From: Casp-alpha2 sp036337015
GTDB taxonomy: Bacteria > Pseudomonadota > Alphaproteobacteria > Rhodospirillales > Casp-alpha2
NCBI GenBank assembly: GCA_036337015.1
Contig: JAYZEZ010000002.1
Location: forward strand, 62,001 to 126,000
Length of the DNA stretch: 64,000 nucleotides
Reading direction: 5' to 3'
Of the stretch, positions 62,834 through 64,000 are shown piece by piece. Each line of letters begins with the position of its first letter. The first letter of the stretch is position 1. The notes under the pieces were generated by a model that was given only the letters and a program-made list of their open reading frames with translations, did no database searches and had not been told where the DNA came from. The position numbers and the translations under genes were made by a program.

Positions 62834-63696
62834 AGCCCAAGCTCCTTTGGCAATTTTATAGGTTCCCACCAAAGGTGGTATTCTAGAGATTTCTTGCGCA
62901 CAGCATTGCAGTAATCTCGTAAAAATGACTCATCACTATGTAAATTTGATACTAGAATAATGTAATCATCAGCTAACTGGTTAAATGGCTTCCCATAGGA
63001 TTTAAATAGCTCATAGTGACGTGCTTTTATGCATGCGCCCTCAAATACATGTGCATCTGAGATATTCTTTAATCCAGTAATATTACCGCTATGTTGACGA
63101 TAAAATGTAGGGCTGCCGTCCACATAACGAATGACAGCACCTTCAAGGACCATACGTGTAAACAAAGCCCAATCAAAAGCAATTACATCTTCAGGTATTT
63201 GAGAAGCTGAGCATTTTAACAAATTGGTTCTAGCGACTGTATTTGTTAGACCAAGGAAGTTTCCATTGATCAAATCACTAGACCTTGCATAATCGCCGTC
63301 ATTAAATCGCCCAGATAACAAAGATTGTCCTGCCGTCGGGCTTCCCTTAAAAAAAGTTAAATCATTAAAAAGACCGTCAACACCTTCTTTAAGACTTCGG
63401 GTGCGGGCCACTCTATCAGAAGAGCAAATATCATCAGAATCTGCGAATACAATCCATTCTAAACCCTCCCTATCAACCCAATCAATTCCTTCGCGACGGA
63501 GCGCTGCTGGTGTTCCAGATGCTTCTAAAATACAAACATCAAAATTGTGCCCAAATAATTTTTTATTCAGTCCATCAACACCATCATTTACAATGCATAG
63601 TATAAAATCACTGTCAGTTTGACTTTCTATGCCTTGCAAAAAATCTTTTAAAAAAGGAACGACGGCTGGGTAAACTGTAGTTAAAATGGCAATCAC
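62830..63696 (-). CDS. GT2 family glycosyltransferase
   Basis: The 288-residue product starts at GTG 63696, 10 bases after the acyltransferase stop; a longer frame would overlap that gene by 71 bases and is unlikely. It has VIAILTTVYPAV in the first strand, IVNDGVDGL, and FADSDDICSSDR with the metal aspartates, a GT-A fold of family 2. It may transfer a hexose or hexosamine in the same repeat unit as the acidic sugar. It overlaps NeuB in TTGA. Family is sure by motif; function is not. Confidence 0.78.
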   Translation of the reverse strand: MIAILTTVYPAVVPFLKDFLQGIESQTDSDFILCIVNDGVDGLNKKLFGHNFDVCILEASGTPAALRREGIDWVDREGLEWIVFADSDDICSSDRVARTRSLKEGVDGLFNDLTFFKGSPTAGQSLLSGRFNDGDYARSSDLINGNFLGLTNTVARTNLLKCSASQIPEDVIAFDWALFTRMVLEGAVIRYVDGSPTFYRQHSGNITGLKNISDAHVFEGACIKARHYELFKSYGKPFNQLADDYIILVSNLHSDESFLRDYCNAVRKKSLEYHLWWEPIKLPKELGL

Positions 63697-63706
63697 AGTT
63701 AATTTC

Positions 63707-64000
63707 TCATCGCATATATTTTGCTGGAATCCCTGCAACACGGCCGCCAGGATCAACATCAGAAATAACTGTTGCACCAGCCGCGATTAAAGCACCATCT
63801 CCTACTTGAATATTTTGTAAGACTACAGCACCTGTTCCAATATGTGCAGAATCGCCAACAAAAACAGCGCCGCCTAATATCGCTCCTGGCGCTATATGAA
63901 CATGAGAACCAATTACACAATTATGGTCTACAGCTGCCCGTGTGTTAATGATAGTATTTTTTCCAATACTACATGCAGTTTGCAGGATGGTCCCCGCCAT
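63707..64000 (-). CDS. NeuD/PglD-type sugar acyltransferase, C-terminal part (cut by window edge)
   Basis: The visible 97 residues are a left-handed parallel beta-helix of hexapeptide repeats (IGKNTIINTRAAVDHNCVIG, ILGGAVFVGDSAHIG, ALIAAGATVISDV) ending VAGIPAKYMR, as in NeuD, PglD and related O/N-acetyltransferases; the His in AAVDHN is the catalytic base. The open frame runs past the right edge, so the N-terminal Rossmann part is not seen. It is upstream of the GT2 and NeuB genes. Acetylation of the amino-sugar precursor or of the nonulosonic acid is likely. Confidence 0.85.
   Translation of the reverse strand: MAGTILQTACSIGKNTIINTRAAVDHNCVIGSHVHIAPGAILGGAVFVGDSAHIGTGAVVLQNIQVGDGALIAAGATVISDVDPGGRVAGIPAKYMR

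Noticed and set aside
1..64000. Insertion sequences, phage genes, toxin-antitoxin pairs, CRISPR repeats or defence systems.
   Set aside because: No transposase, integrase, direct-repeat array or nuclease-type defence gene was recognised on either strand; strand switches are explained by cassette-like modules.

Overview
The window is one continuous surface-polysaccharide (O-antigen, capsule or glycolipid) biosynthesis and modification island, AT-rich by eye, with almost no free intergenic space and no rRNA, tRNA, insertion sequence, phage gene or CRISPR array that I can recognise. The gene set (RmlA/RmlB, KdsB-like and NeuB-type sugar-acid enzymes, MBOAT acyltransferase, carbamoyltransferase, many glycosyltransferases) suggests a Gram-negative bacterium. 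An aquatic alphaproteobacterium is my best guess, but no marker gene is present and I hold this weakly. Many starts are GTG or TTG placed in 4-nt stop/start overlaps (GTGA, TTGA, ATGA), so I moved several starts from the longest reading frame to the coupled position.

Layout from left to right. 1-837: tail of a radical SAM gene. 847-9029 (minus): operon reading heparinase II/III-like protein, AsnB-type amidotransferase, GT2, a 40-residue membrane protein, a GT-C-like membrane protein and two paralogous DPM1-like GT2 enzymes, with a hairpin before the last two. 9080-9991 (plus): a methyltransferase. 9985-21667 (minus): a 12-gene operon with a surface-carbohydrate protein, two Gfo/Idh/MocA oxidoreductases, an SxtJ-type membrane protein, a 50-residue DUF5989-type protein, a NodU/CmcH-type carbamoyltransferase, a methyltransferase, an SGNH protein, a KdsB-like cytidylyltransferase, a putative sugar O-methyltransferase, a HAD phosphatase and a 2-hydroxyacid dehydrogenase. 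21757-30530: a methyltransferase, an O-acylation set (SGNH-like, MBOAT, SGNH, and a second DUF5989-type protein of 49 residues), a radical SAM protein and a large GT-C/YfhO-like membrane protein.

30534-39053: modules for a dTDP-3-amino-3,6-dideoxyhexose (RmlA, RmlB, QdtA/FdtA-like isomerase, QdtB/FdtB-like aminotransferase), sulfation (APS kinase, sulfotransferase) and a GtrB-like glycosyltransferase. 39071-47283: SDR, LPG-synthase-type membrane protein, and a tight five-gene operon of B12-type radical SAM, SPASM radical SAM, HisC-like aminotransferase, ABC exporter and TIM-barrel isomerase, the best candidate here for an undescribed pathway. 47336-54686: unknown GT-B-like protein, FkbM methyltransferase, GalE, a second KdsB-like/2-hydroxyacid dehydrogenase pair, and a GT2-alcohol dehydrogenase fusion. 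54759-64000: a nonulosonic-acid module (NeuD-like acyltransferase cut by the edge, GT2, NeuB-like synthase, cytidylyltransferase, CBS-nucleotidyltransferase) with a HisH glutaminase and a HisF-WbpG fusion expected to install an amidino group; an NHL propeller gene sits between the two amidotransferase parts.

Together the genes would make several activated sugars, including amino-deoxy, acidic and amidinated ones, transfer them, and decorate the product with methyl, acyl, carbamoyl, sulfate and amino groups. No clear Wzx, Wzy or Wza-type export gene is in view; the only exporter is the MsbA-like ABC protein. The only stretch above 300 bases without a gene of ordinary size, 26394-26794, holds the second DUF5989-type gene.
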